From: Dioscorea cayenensis subsp. rotundata
Taxonomy: Eukaryota; Streptophyta; Magnoliopsida; Dioscoreales; Dioscoreaceae
Assembly (NCBI RefSeq): GCF_009730915.1
Contig: NC_052486.1
Coordinates: 23,501,637 to 23,565,636 of the forward strand
Reading direction: 5' to 3'
DNA length: 64,000 nucleotides
Positions 51,666 to 63,799 of the stretch are shown piece by piece; within the stretch, counting starts at the first letter, position 1, and the number at the start of each line of letters is the position of its first letter. Both the position numbers and the translations under genes were made by a program. Below the pieces are notes generated by a model. It saw only the letters and a list, made by a program, of their open reading frames with translations, was not told where the DNA came from and did not search any database.

Positions 51666-53175
51666 ATGTGTGACTTCTTTTGGAAAAGGATGGAGAACAA
51701 CCAAGGTGATCTTGCAGACATAGTTAGAGCAAGCAATAGAGTTGCAGATGGATCACTGAAGACCGATGTTTCGGTGTCTTCAGATAACTGGCAGTTCATG
51801 CCTTCAGAGCCACTGAGCTTCTTCTCTCCAGCAAGTGATCATGTTCAAAGGGAGGACTTCATTGATCCTTTTAGCAACCTCATGAAGGACCCTTTCTTCA
51901 ATGAGTTATCAGTCTCTTCCTTTCTTGAATCTCATGATCATTTATTAGCAAAACCCACAAACATGTTAAATGAGGACATTATTGTTAGTAGGCCTTCTAA
52001 TGTCTACTCAAAGATGTTTCAGATCTCTCCGGGAAGTTCTAAGCCTTCTCCTTCTCCGATCATCATCGGTGGCTCTCCGGCTGATCATCTTGGTGTTCAG
52101 ATCTCTTCTTCTCAATCTCCAACAATCAAAAGAAGGTGACTAATTCATTCATTCTTGTTTGTTTTTCTATCAAGATTATTTGGATGAAATATATATATAA
52201 TTCTATAGCATAAGATATATATATATATATATATAATTTAATTCCATGAAGAACCTGAATTTTAGGCAAACTAGTTCTTTTGATGGGATTGATGCAAATG
52301 GACTAACTGACTTATCATTAATGTTTCAATATATATATATAACTATCAAAGTCTTGTGCTTGTCACTGGTTAATAATTAAGATGACATGATTAAATCTAT
52401 GGAAAAAATAAACTTAATTTGATTTTCATGGTTGTGATTTTAGGAAGAACCAAGCAAAGAGGGTGGTTTGCATTCCAGCACCAGCAGCAGTAAGCAACAG
52501 ATCAAGTGGTGAAGTTGTTCCTTCTGATCTTTGGGCTTGGAGAAAGTATGGCCAAAAACCAATCAAAGGTTCTCCTTATCCAAGGTATGAGTTATTTAAT
52601 TTATACCTCTAATTATGAGTTTCATCTTCAAAGAATTCAATTTGAAGACTAATTATATATGAAATGAAATTTAAAATCAAATGCAGGGGTTATTATAGAT
52701 GTAGTAGTTCCAAAGGATGTTCAGCAAGGAAACAAGTAGAACGTAGTAGGACTGATCCAAACATGCTGGTGATCACCTACACATCAGAGCACAACCATCC
52801 ATGGCCAACTCAGAGGAATGCACTTGCCGGTTCAACGAGGTCTCAACCGTCGAAAAAAACTGCTCGTCACCGATGAAAAACAACCCGGACAACTCAACAC
52901 CTGAATTACTTATAAGTTCAAGTGCTCCTCCATTCATCAAAGATGAAGTTTTTAATGAAAACTACAAACCAATGATACAGGAATCAGCTGATGATTTCTT
53001 TGCTGATTTAGCAGAGTTGGAGTCTGACCCAATGAGACTCATTTTCTCAAAAGATCAGCTGATCAATGATCATGATGAGAAGGATCAGATCAACAAAGAG
53101 GCAATGGATGATAATGATGATGATGATGATGATAATGATGATGATCCTTTCTGTTATACCCAGTGTTTACTGTAG
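51666..53175 (+). CDS. WRKY14/35-like group IIe factor, 3' end replaced by LTR
   Basis: Three exons: 51666-52135, 52444-52584 and 52687 onward. The WRKY domain is split by the family's conserved PR|G intron: [20 protein letters not shown] joins [18 protein letters not shown], with the zinc ligands CX5C...HNH. The IPAPA motif before the domain, [10 protein letters not shown] after it and the acidic tail with [12 protein letters not shown] all match Arabidopsis WRKY14/35. The [22 protein letters not shown] start also fits. Two breaks are present. A run of seven A (52853-52859) puts the frame into an early stop at 52876; the conserved acidic tail continues in another frame, one base off. In that frame the LTR element enters after codon TTC (53149-53151), adds CYTQCLL and stops at 53175. 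The native last ten codons lie at 63800-63832. Confidence 0.9.
53147..53151 (+). repeat. Target-site duplication, left copy (CTTTC)
   Basis: CTTTC directly before the first LTR. The identical CTTTC at 63795-63799 directly follows the last LTR. A 5 bp duplication is normal for LTR retrotransposon integration. Confidence 0.9.
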
Positions 53176-55285
53176 ATTACTATAGCCCATTTCTATAGAT
53201 TTTCAGCCCGTTACTGTAGCGACTTGTTCCTGTAGAAGCCTGGTTTGATAGAGGCCTGGTACTGTAGCAGCCCGAAAATTCTCCCTTAAAACATTTCTTC
53301 TTCTTCTTTTCTTCTTCTCTTCTTCTTTCCTTGTCTTGGCCGAACCTTCCCATTTTCTTATTTTTTTTTTCCGGCGAAGTTTTCCGGCGAACCAAGCATC
53401 CTATCTCTTCCTCCTTCACCATTGAGCTTGGTAAGCATAGATTTATGGTTTTATACCGTATTTATTCTTGTATTTTCCTTGTTTTAGTTTTTTTCAAAAC
53501 CTAGAATTTCTCCATGGATTTGCATGTTTATAGGTTTAAATTGAAGCCATTGAATTGTTGATCTTGTGTGAGAATGTTGTAGAAGAAAATTTGTGATTTA
53601 GAGTTGTAAATTGGGAGAAAACCATAGTATAGGGCTCGGTTTTACTGTAGCAAGGTCGAATTTACTGTAGCACCGGCAATCTTTAGTTGTTTCTTTGATT
53701 TCTTTGGATTAGATTGAAGCTAAAACCCCTAGAAACTCATTGGGAACCTTTAAACCTAGTTTTGAGCCAACCCTAGGATCGAATTAGGGTTGTTTGTTAG
53801 AAAACTTAGGGTTTTTCTTGTTTGTTTTGTTTTTGTTAAATTTTGTTGTATTTTGTTATGCTTTGGCAAGGAGAAGAAGTCTTGGCTCGAGGCAAAGACT
53901 TAGCCGAGGAGTAGCTTGCGAGGAAGATAAATTGCCGATCCTGTGAGTGGAATTATTTAGCATAGCTTTATTAGAAGAATGCCAATAGCTATATATATAT
54001 ATATATATATATGCATTTCATGTTTTAAGTAAGTTTTATTGATTTATACTTGTTTGGTAATTTGGTGAATGATAATTATTGTTGAGGCAAATCTTGGATG
54101 TCTCTTTTGGCTTTTGTTTTGTTATCGTGGAAATTGTGATTGATATATGTATCCATGAGTTTGTGAAATCTTTATTTTGTTTGAAACTTGAGTTTTGTTA
54201 TGGAAATCTTTGATTTGGTGAAATCCTAGGCTTGAAGCAAATTTTGGATTGTTGAAAGGAAAAGGATTTCCATGTTGTTGCTTGTGTTGGGACTTGCAAA
54301 TTATTTTTGTGTTAAAAAGTTTGGGCTTTGCTTATGTAGTTTATCTTGTCCTCGTGCAAATGGTCGAGGTATTCTTGATTTATGATCATGGATGGATATT
54401 GTATCTCGAGTGGAGTTGTATTTTATTGTGGTGATTGTTTTGGTGATATCCCATCGCAGAGGGCGGTCTTCACGGCCGACCTTTTTGAGGGTGGCGTGTC
54501 GACCCGGCCGATTACTACGAGGGCCAGTTCAGGTGGGAGTGTAGAGCCCTGACTGGATATTCATCGGGTAGCCGGAGTCACCAACCGATGAACTGATGGG
54601 TCAACGTCAAGGGCATGAGTACCTTGGCGGCTCGAACTCAGCCATGGCCACGCGAAGGTTTAGAGAGTTTTCTAGACCATGTTATGTTGGGTGAGTGTTG
54701 GGTATTGTGTTTATTTATTTCAAACCCATGATATTTTTGTTGTTTTACTTGTATTTAAAAACCATGCTTTATGATTTTTTTGTGTTGTAAACCCTAGTTG
54801 GGGGTAAAAAGAGTTTTCTTGGTATTATTATGTTTTTTTAATTCTCTTGAAGGCTTCTATTATATGTAATAATGTTTCTAAACTTGTATCACTTTGGTAA
54901 AGCATTTATTTTGATGATTTATTATTATTATTATTTGCTGTTGGTGTATATTTTTCTGCTAAGGTTGTGCTAACCTCCCTCACTGAGTAACTTGAGTTAC
55001 CCATCCTCTTTCTTCCTCCCGCATCATGCAGTAGTAGGTGTGACCGTGTGGCAGCAGACTCGGGCATTTACTACTATTCTATCATCTATTGTATTTCCTT
55101 CGGCTCATGTATGTTGTTGTTGTCATGGAACATGTTATAAGACCCTATGGATCCACTAGTGTGTAGAAAACTTGTTGCATGGTTTAGTATTTAAATACTC
55201 TTAAACTTCACGTATTACCATTTCCCTACCTGTTGTTAGGGTTGTTTCCGCTGTATTTTGTGAACCTCCATATTTTCCGTATCCT

Positions 55286-55321
<36 letters not shown>

Positions 55322-55497
55322 ACTCGCTGTCTGTGTAACATTGTTTTTCCTGCTCTATATCCGCGATACGTATATTGTTGAATTCCGGTGTGTTGATTAG
55401 CCTTGCGCATCCCGAGGGTTGAGTGGCGGGGTATCCCTCCTCGGGATTGCTGCGGCGATTGTCGCTGTCTCGTGGGCCCGCTGGGTCGGGCGTGACA
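53152..55497 (+). repeat. LTR copy 1
   Basis: 2346 bp. Contains an (AT)n tract near 53990 and a (GTT)n tract at about 55287-55321. Ends CGTGACA. This copy has the tidiest sequence at CTG/CAG sites of the three. Transcripts of the WRKY gene that read into it would meet a stop 7 codons in. Confidence 0.9.
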
Positions 55498-55504
55498 ATT
55501 TTAT

Positions 55505-55516
55505 TGGTATCAGAGC
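55505..55516 (+). other. Primer binding site, copy 1 (tRNA-iMet type)
   Basis: TGGTATCAGAGC, 7 bases after the LTR. It matches the complement of the plant initiator tRNA-Met 3' end, the usual primer of plant LTR elements. Confidence 0.85.
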
Positions 55517-55667
55517 TATTGGTTTAGACTAATAGCTGTATCTTTTTCTTGTCTTTGACTGTCTTCTGTAGTAACTAGTGGATCCAATTAGAGTTGAGCA
55601 TGTAGCATTGTTGCATATAGGAATTGATTTTGAAAAGTTGTTTTGGTGTCTTTTTTTCAAGTAAAAA

Positions 55668-57123
55668 TGCCAAGATAACGCTCGCAAGACACGCAGCTGG
55701 ATGCAGCGATTGCTCTCGCTGTTGAGCCTACCATCGCACCGCCTAGAGGTGGACGGCGTGGAGTGCCATCTCCACCGTCCTCTCCTTCGCCGCCTAGGCA
55801 GGAGGCCAATTCTAGGCATGCACTGCCAGTAGCGGCGACAGGCATGCTCCTAGAGTACCCGAGCCTGCGCCCCTGCACCCCTGTCCCGGAGTTAGCTCCG
55901 TCCCCAGAGGCGGTCGCAGCCTTCGAGCCTATTGGGACAATCGGGATAAGCAGGCCCGACCCATCGGGAGTTCGAGAGACTTCATGAGCTTTTGGAGCAT
56001 GTATGGAGAGGATGTACCGATCACAGCACCACACGCTTCAAAGACCACCCCGAACGCAGCTGGGGTTCCCCTAGTCCCCTGCAGAGAGGATGAGAGGTCC
56101 AGCCGTAGTTTGTTCTTGTCTAAGCTCCCCGAAGGAAGCCCGGCGCTAGGGCTCGCAGTTCTTTTGATGGCACGAGCGATGCCATGGTTGCCAAAGAGTG
56201 GCTAAAGCGGGTGATAGCTACTTTCGACTGACATGGTTCTAGAAGAAGACCCGAGGCTCAAGGTTGCTACGAGGTTACTTGAGTGCAGAGCCGTAGTTTG
56301 GTGGGAAAAGTCCGAAAGGTCGCTCCCGTGTTGTTTTTGAGTTGGTCGATTTTCGGAGGGAGTTTGACGAGGAGTACTACACCGCTTTCCATAGAGACCG
56401 GAAAAGGCAGGAGTTCATGCAGTTGAACCAGGGTAGCAGATCTGTGACAGAGTATGAGACAGAATTAAAGGACCTAGCAAACTTTGTACCAGAACTGGTA
56501 GGTTCTGAGGAAGTTCTATGTTCGAAGTTCGAGGCCGGACTGAACCTCGGCGTTCGGGAGAGGATGGCGATCACAGGAAACCGTAGTTTTAAGGAAGTAG
56601 CGAGCTGGCCCTTCGAGCAGAAAAGTTGGTTTTGGAAGGCAGACGAATCCGAGAAAGCATCAGTAAGAGGAGAGGTGCAGAAATGAGTCAACCCTCAAAG
56701 AAGAGCAGAGGTGAGAGTTCATCTAGTGCTGCACCTTCGCTGGTTTCTTCAGGTTCCACCGCCCGCACTCAGCGGGTACAGAGTTCACTACCTTCGTGCA
56801 AAGGTGTCGTGACAGGATCGCCAGGAACTATGCGACGTTGTTGGAATTGTCATAAGTTCCATGGAGGGACGATGTCGAGAACCGCTGCAGATGTTATCGG
56901 TGTGGACAAGCGGATCACATCGAGACGCAGATGTCCACCTGTCGACCCGTGGGGACCCTACTCCGGACTTAATCCAGTCATCCTACTCGGCCCTAGAGGT
57001 TCACGACCGCGGCTCGAGCACGCACCACCGCTACAAGATCCGTAGCAGGGACGAACAACACCCCTCGCTCGGGAGGATCACGCCCGAGACTAGATCTCGC
57101 ACTCGTGATCTTTGCCTCGACTA
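55668..57123 (+). pseudogene. gag region of internal copy 1 (frame broken)
   Basis: The reading frame is interrupted many times, but gag-type segments remain. A retrotransposon gag core lies at about 56342-56560, with FMQLNQGSRSVTEYETEL as its key string. A Ser-rich basic linker follows, then a zinc-knuckle remnant (WNCHKFHGG, about 56838-56870) with the second knuckle scrambled. Most breaks coincide with CTG/CAG sites or homopolymers when compared with copy 2, so part of the damage may be sequencing error. No pol domain follows before the polypurine tract. Confidence 0.75.
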
Positions 57124-57257
57124 ATGAAGAGCCTATGGGTGAGCCGATACGATCACGTGTACAATATCTATCTTTTGTTTGATGCATGTGTATTGTTAGA
57201 CTCGAGTCATGAGGTCTTTTGTCAGTAAGAAGGAAATTTCGAGGGCTAAATTTTCTT

Positions 57258-57269
57258 AAGGGGGTAGAA
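57258..57269 (+). other. Polypurine tract, copy 1
   Basis: AAGGGGGTAGAA directly before the TG of LTR 2, in the expected place for plus-strand priming. Confidence 0.75.
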
Positions 57270-59425
57270 TGTTATACCCAAGTGTTTCATCGTAGATTAC
57301 TATAGCCCATTTCTATAGATTTTCACTCACATCTGTAGCGACTTGTTCCTGTGAGAAGCCCTGGTTTGATAGAGGCCCTGGTCATCGTAGCAGCCTCGAA
57401 AAATTCTCCCTTAAAAACATTTCTTCTTCTTCTCTTTCTTCTTCTTCTTCTTTCCTTGTCTTGGCCGAACCTTCCCATTTTTCTTATCCGCGAAGTTTTC
57501 CGCGAACCAAGCATCCTATCTCTTCCTCCTTCACCATTGAGCTTGGTAAGCATAGATTTATGGTTTTTATACCGTATTTATTCTTGTATTTTCCTTGTTT
57601 TTAGTTTTTTTCAAAACCTAGAATTTCTCCATGGATTTGCATGTTTATAGGTTTAAATTGAAGCCATTGAATTGTTGATCTTGTGTGAGAATGTTGTAGA
57701 AGAAAAATTTGTGATTTAGAGTTGTAAATTGGGAGAAAAACCATAGTATAGGGCTCGGTTTCTATCGTAGCAAGGTCGAATTTCTATGTAGCACCGGCAA
57801 TCTTTAGTTGTTTCTTTTGATTTCTTTGGATTAGATTGAAGCTAAAACCCCTAGAAACTCATTGGGAACCTTTAAACCTAGTTTTTGAGCCAACCCTAGG
57901 ATCGAATTAGGGTTGTTTGTTAGAAAACTTAGGGTTTTTTTCTTGTTTGTTTTGTTTTTTTGTTAAATTTTTGTTGTATTTTGTTATGCTTTGGCAAGGA
58001 GAAGAAGTCTTGGCTCGAGGCAAAGACTTAGCCGAGGAGTAGCTTATGAGGAAGATAAATTGCCGATCCCTGTGAGTGGAATTATTTAGCATAGCTTTAT
58101 TAGAAGAATGCTAATAGCTATATATATATATATATATATATATGCATTTCATGTTTTAAGTAAGTTTTATTGATTTATACTTGTTTGGTAATTTGGTGAA
58201 TGATAATTATTGTTGAGGCAAATCTTGGATGTCTCTTTTGGCTTTTGTTTTGTTATCGTGGAAATTGTGATTGATATATGTATCCATGAGTTTGTGAAAT
58301 CTTTATTTTGTTTGAAACTTGAGTTTTGTTATGGAAATCTTTGATTTGGTGAAATCCTAGGCTTGAAGCAAATTTTGATTGTTGAAAGGAAAAAGGATTT
58401 CCATGTTGTTGCTTGTGTTGGGACTTGCAAATTATTTTTGTGTTAAAAAGTTTGGGCTTTGCTTATGTGTTTATCTTGTCCTCGCAGCAAATGGCCGAGG
58501 TATTCTTGATTTATGATCATGGATGGATATTGTACTCGAGTGGAGTTGTATTTTATTGTGGTGATTGTTTTGGTGATATCCCATCTGCAAAGAGGCGGTC
58601 TTCACGCCGCCTTTTGAGGTGGGCGTGTCGACCGACTGATTACTACGAGGGCCGCCTCGTGGGAGTGTAGAGCCCCGATCGGATATTCATCGGTAGCCTG
58701 AGTCACCAACCGGTGAACTCGATGGGTCAACGCTCAAGGGCATGAGTACCTTTGGCGGCTCGAACTCCAGCCATGGCCACGGCGAAGGTTTAGAGAGTTT
58801 TCTAGACCATGTTATGTTGGGTGAGTGTTGGGTATTGTGTTTATTTATTTCAAACCCATGATATTTTTGTTGTTTTACTTGTATTTAAAAACCATGCTTT
58901 TATGATTTTTTTGTGTTGTAAACCCCTAGTTGGGGTAAAAAAAGAGTTTTCTTGGTATTATTATGTTTTTTTAATTCTCTTGAAGGCTTCTATTATATGT
59001 AATAATGTTTCTAAACTTGTATCACTTTGGTAAAAGCATTTATTTTGATGATTTATTATTATTATTATTTGTCGTTGGTGTATATTTTTTTCTCGCTAAG
59101 GTTGTGCTAACCTCCTCACTCGAGTAACTTGAGTTACCCATCCCTCTTTCTTCCTCCCGCATCTGCGGTGTAGTAGGTGTGACCGTGGTGGCAGCAGATC
59201 GGGCATTTACTACTGTTCTATCTTCTGTTGTATTTCCTTTAGCTCATGTATGTTGTTGTTGTCATGGAACATGTTATAAGACCCTATGGATCCACTAGTG
59301 TGTAGAAAAACTTGTTGCATGGTTTAGTATTTAAATACTCTTAAACTTCGTGTATTACCATTTCCCATCGTTGTTAGGGTTGTTTCCCCTGTATTTTGTG
59401 AACCCCTATATTTTCTCGTATCCCT

Positions 59426-59461
<36 letters not shown>

Positions 59462-59634
59462 ACCGTCGTCTGGTAACATTGTTTTTTCCGCTCTATATCT
59501 GCGATATGTATATTGTTGAATTCGGTGTGTTGATTAGCCTTGCGGCATCCCGAGGGTTGAGTGGCGGGTATCCCTCCTCGGGATTCGCTGCGCGCGATTG
59601 TCGTCCTCGTGGGCCCGCTGGGTCGGGCGTGACA
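57270..59634 (+). repeat. LTR copy 2
   Basis: 2365 bp, 19 longer than copy 1. Long stretches are identical to copy 1 (for example the region around 58180-58340), while CTG/CAG/CCTG sites are altered (for example TTTCATCGTAG against TTTACTGTAG near the start). Confidence 0.9.
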
Positions 59635-59642
59635 ATTTTTAT

Positions 59643-59653
59643 TGGTATCGAGC
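59643..59653 (+). other. Primer binding site, copy 2 (one base short)
   Basis: TGGTATCGAGC, as in copy 1 but with the A of CAG missing. Confidence 0.8.
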
Positions 59654-59800
59654 TATTGGTTTAGACTAATAGTCGTATCTTTTTCTTGTCTTTGACTGCC
59701 TTCCCGTAGTAACTAGTGGATCCGATTAGAGTTGAGCATGTAGCATTGTTGCATATAGGAATTGATTTTGAAAAGTTGTTTTGGTGTCTTTTTCAAGAAA

Positions 59801-61227
59801 AATGCCAAGATAACGCCTGCCAAGACACGCAGCTGGGAGCAGCTTGCTCCCCTGGCTGAGCCTACTCATCGCACCGCCTAGAGGTGGACGGGCGTGGAGT
59901 GCCATCTCCACCGTCCCTTCCTTCGCCGCCTAGGCAGGGAGGCTAATTTAGGCACGCACTCGCTGTAGCAGCGCCAGATGCATGCTCCTAGAGTACCTGA
60001 GCCTCGTGCCCCTGCACCCCAGCCGCCCGAGTTAGCTCTGGCCCCGTGAGGCGATGCAGGCCTTCGTGAGCCTATTGGGACAATCGGGGATAGGCAACGA
60101 CCCATCGGGAGTTCGAGAGACTTCATGAGCTTTTGGAGCATGTATGGAGAGGATGTACCGACTCGCTGCAGCCCACACGCCTCAAAGACCACCCCGAATG
60201 CAGCTGGGCTCCCTAGTCCTCGCAGAGGACAAGTAGGGTCCGACCTGTAGTTTGTTCTTGTCTAAGCTCCCCGAAGGAAGCCCGACAGCTTAGGGTCGCA
60301 GCTTTTTGATGGCACGAGCGATGCCATGGTTGCCAAAGAGTGGCTAAAGCGGGTGATAGCTACTTTCGACGACATGGTTCTAGAAGAAGACCTGAGGCTC
60401 AAGGTTGCTACGAGGTTACTCGAGGGCGAGCCGAGTTTGGTGGGAAAGTCCGAAGGTCGCTCCCGTGTTGTTTTGAGTTGGTCAGATTTTCAGAGGGAGT
60501 TTGACGAGGAGTACTACACCCGTTTCCATAGAGACCAGAAAAGGCAGGAGTTCATGCAGTTGAACCAGGGTAGCAGATCTGTGACAGAGTATGAGACAGA
60601 ATTAAAGGACCTAGCAAACTTTGTACCGTAACCGGTAGGTTCCGAGGAAGTTCTATGTTCGAAAGTTCGAGGCCGGATCGAACCCTCGGCTGCTCGGGAG
60701 AGGATGGCGCCACAGTGAAACCGTAGTTTTTAAGGAAGTAGTGCAGCTTGGCCCTTCGAGCGTAGAAAAGTTGGTTTTGGAGGCGACGAATCCGAGAAAA
60801 GCATCGATGAAGAGGAGAGGTGCGAAATGAGTCAACCCTCAAAGAAGAGCGAGGTGAGAGTTCATCTAGTGGTGCACCTTCGCTGGTTTCTTCGAGGTTC
60901 CACCGCCCGCACTCGGGCGGCAGAGTTCACTACCTCGTGCAAAGTGTGTCGCATGAGATCGGCAGGAACTATGCGATGCAGTGTTGGAATTGTCATAAGT
61001 TCCATGGAGGACGATGTCGAGAACCGCGCAGATGTTATCAGTGTGGACAAGCGGATCACATCAGGACGCAGTGTCCACTGTTGACCCGTGGGGACCCTAC
61101 TCCGGGACTTAATCCGGTCATCCTACTCGGGCCTAGAGGTTCACGACTGCGGCTCAGCACGCACCACCGCTACAAGATCCGTAGCAGCGAACAACACCCC
61201 TCGTCCGGGAGGATCACGCCTGCAGAC
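59801..61227 (+). pseudogene. gag region of internal copy 2 (frame broken, zinc knuckles intact)
   Basis: The gag core at 60326-60631 is open (MVAKEWLKRVIATFDDMV to VTEYETELKDLANF). After frame breaks near 60630-60820, a frame from 60820 codes a Ser-rich linker and two zinc knuckles. The first is CWNCHKFHGGRC. The second is a perfect CX2CX4HX4C (CYQCGQADHIRTQC, 61033-61074). The frame then runs about 50 codons without recognisable protease and stops. A gag protein packaging RNA is the only function the element itself could supply. Confidence 0.8.
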
Positions 61228-61399
61228 TAGATCTCGCACCGTGATCTTGCCTCGACTAATGAAGAGCCTAAGGGTCGAGTCGACATGATCGCTGTACAAT
61301 ATCTATCTTTTGTTTGATGCATGTGTATTGTTAGACTCGAAAGTCATAGAGGTCTTTTTGTCGGGTAAGAAGGAAATTTCGAGGGCGTAAATTTTTCTT

Positions 61400-61411
61400 A
61401 AGGGGGTAGAA
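61400..61411 (+). other. Polypurine tract, copy 2
   Basis: AAGGGGGTAGAA directly before LTR 3, identical to copy 1. Confidence 0.75.
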
Positions 61412-63584
61412 TGTTATACCCAAGTGTTTCATCAGTAGATTACTATAGCCCATTTCTATAGATTTTTCACCTCGCTATCAGTAGCGACTTGTTCCTCGTA
61501 GAAGCTCCGGGTTTGATAGAGGCTCTGCATCAGTAAAGTGACTCGAAAAATTCTCCCTTAAAAACATTTCTTCTTCTTCTTTTTCTTCTTCTCTTCTTCT
61601 TTCCTTGTCTTGGCCGAACCTTCCCATTTTTCTTATCCGGCGAAGTTTTCCGCGAACCAAGCATCCTATCTCTTCCTCCTTCACCATTGAGCTTGGTAAG
61701 CATAGATTTATGGTTTTATACCGTATTTATTCTTGTATTTTCCTTGTTTTAGTTTTTTCAAAACCTAGAATTTCTCCATGGATTTGCATGTTTATAGGTT
61801 TAAATTGAAGCCATTGAATTGTTGATCTTGTGTGAGAATGTTGTAGAAGAAAAATTTGTGATTTAGAGTTGTAAATTGGGAGAAAACCATAGTATAGGGC
61901 TCGGGTTTCTACCGTAGCAAGGTCGAATTTCATCGTAGCACCGGCAATCTTTTAGTTGTTTCTTTTGATTTCTTTTGGATTAGATTGAAGCTAAAACCCC
62001 TAGAAACTCATTGGGAACCTTTAAACCTAGTTTTTGAGCCAACCCTAGGATCGAATTAGGGTTGTTTGTTAGAAAAACTTAGGGTTTTTCTTGTTTGTTT
62101 TGTTTTTTTGTTAAATTTTGTTGTATTTTTGTTATGCTTTTGGTAAGGAGAAGAAGTCTTGGCTCGAGGCAAAAGACTTAGCCGAGGAGTAGCTTAGCAG
62201 GAAGATAAATTGCCGATCCTCGTGAGTGGAATTATTTAGCATAGCTTTATTAGAAGAATGCCAATAGCTATATATATATATATATATATATATGCATTTC
62301 ATGTTTTAAGTAAGTTTTATTGATTTATACTTGTTTGGTAATTTGGTGAATGATAATTATTGTTGAGGCAAATCTTGGATGTCTCTTTTTGGCTTTTTGT
62401 TTTGTTATCGTGGAAATTGTGATTGATATATGTATCCATGAGTTTGTGAAATCTTTTATTTTTGTTTGAAACTTGAGTTTTGTTATGGAAATCTTTGATT
62501 TGGTGAAATCCTAGGCTTGAAGCAAATTTTTGGATTGTTGAAAGGAAAAGGATTTCCATGTTGTTGCTTGTGTTGGGACTTGCAAATTATTTTGTGTTAA
62601 AAAGTTTGGGCTTTGCTTATGTGTTTATCTTGTCCTCGTGCAAATGGTCGAGGTATTCTTGATTTATGATCATGGATGGATATTGTACTCGAGTGGAGTT
62701 GTATTTTTATTGTGGTGATTGTTTTGGTGATATCCTCATCGCAGTAGGGCGGTCTTCACTGCCAGCCTTTTTGAGGTGGCGTGTCGACCGTCCGATTACT
62801 ACGAGGGCCAGTCGGTGGGAGTGTAGAGCCCTGACTGGATATTCATCGGTAGCCGGAGTCACCAACCGGGTGAACTCGATGGGTCAACGCTCAAGGGCAT
62901 GAGTACCTTTGGCGGCTCGAACCTCAGCCATAGCCACGGCGAAGGTTTAGAGAGTTTTTCTAGACCATGTTATGTTGGGTGAGTGTTGGGTATTGTGTTT
63001 ATTTATTTCAAACCCATGATATTTTTGTTGTTTTTACTTGTATTTAAAACCATGCTTTATGATTTTTGTGTTGTAAACCCTAGTTGGGGTAAAAAGAGTT
63101 TTCTTGGTATTATTATGTTTTTAATTCTCTTGAAGGCTTCTATTATATGTAATAATGTTTCTAAACTTGTATCACTTTGGTAAAAGCATTTATTTTGATG
63201 ATTTATTATTATTATTATTTTGTCAGTTGGTGTATATTTTTTTCTCGCTAAGGTTGTGCTAACCTCCCTCACTCGAGTAACTTGAGTTACCCATCCCTCT
63301 TTTCTTCCTCCCGGGCATCGCGGGTGTAGTAGGTGTGACCGTGTGGCAGCAGATCTTGGGCATTTACTACTATTCTATCATCTATTGTATTTCCTTCGGG
63401 CTCATGTATGTTGTTGTTGTCATGGAACATGTTATAAGACCCTATGGATCCACTAGTGTGTAGAAAAACTTGTTGCATGGTTTAGTATTTAAATACTCTT
63501 AAACTTCGTGTATTACCATTTCCCTACTCGTTGTTAGGGTTGTTTCCCTGTGTATTTTGTGAACCTCTATATTTTCTGTATCCT

Positions 63585-63620
<36 letters not shown>

Positions 63621-63794
63621 ACTGTCGTTGTGTAACATTGTTTTTCTCGCTCTATATCCGCGATATGTATATTGTTGAATTCCGTGTGTTGATTAGCCTT
63701 GCGGCATCCCGAGGTTGAGTGGCGGGGGTATCCCTCCTCGGGATTGCTCGCGGCGATTGTCGCGTCTCGTGGGCCCGCGGGTCGGGGCGTGACA
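61412..63794 (+). repeat. LTR copy 3
   Basis: 2383 bp, the longest copy. Ends GGGGCGTGACA and is followed directly by the right CTTTC duplication. It shows the same class of changes as copy 2 but not the same individual changes (for example TTTCATCAGTAG at the start). Confidence 0.9.
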
Positions 63795-63799
63795 CTTTC
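63795..63799 (+). repeat. Target-site duplication, right copy (CTTTC)
   Basis: Pairs with 53147-53151. Confidence 0.9.

Larger units (their letters stand above)
53152..63794 (+). mobile_element. Tandem gag-only LTR retrotransposon (TR-GAG-like), 3 LTRs and 2 internal regions
   Basis: A 10,643 bp array: LTR 53152-55497, internal 55498-57269, LTR 57270-59634, internal 59635-61411, LTR 61412-63794. LTRs begin TGTTATACC and end GTGACA. Each internal region has a tRNA-iMet-type primer site, gag with zinc knuckles and a polypurine tract, but no protease, reverse transcriptase, RNase H or integrase could be found in its 1.77 kb. The 3' string TTTCGAGGGC...AAGGGGGTAGAATG resembles the end of plant Ty3-type elements, so it probably derives from one by loss of pol and must rely on another element's enzymes. 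One CTTTC duplication flanks the whole array, so there was one insertion, then tandem growth by LTR recombination. It sits in the last exon of the WRKY gene, in the same orientation. Confidence 0.9.

Noticed and set aside
53152-53175. CYTQCLL as the natural end of the WRKY protein
   Set aside because: These codons are the first bases of an LTR that is present twice more downstream; the native end follows the right-hand duplication.
55287-55321. GTT runs in the LTR as a CRISPR-like or coding repeat
   Set aside because: Pure trinucleotide microsatellite with no spacers, repeated only because the LTR is repeated.
53152-63794. Two or three independent LTR insertions
   Set aside because: There is no target duplication at the internal LTR borders. 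Only the outer ends carry CTTTC, and the middle LTR is shared.
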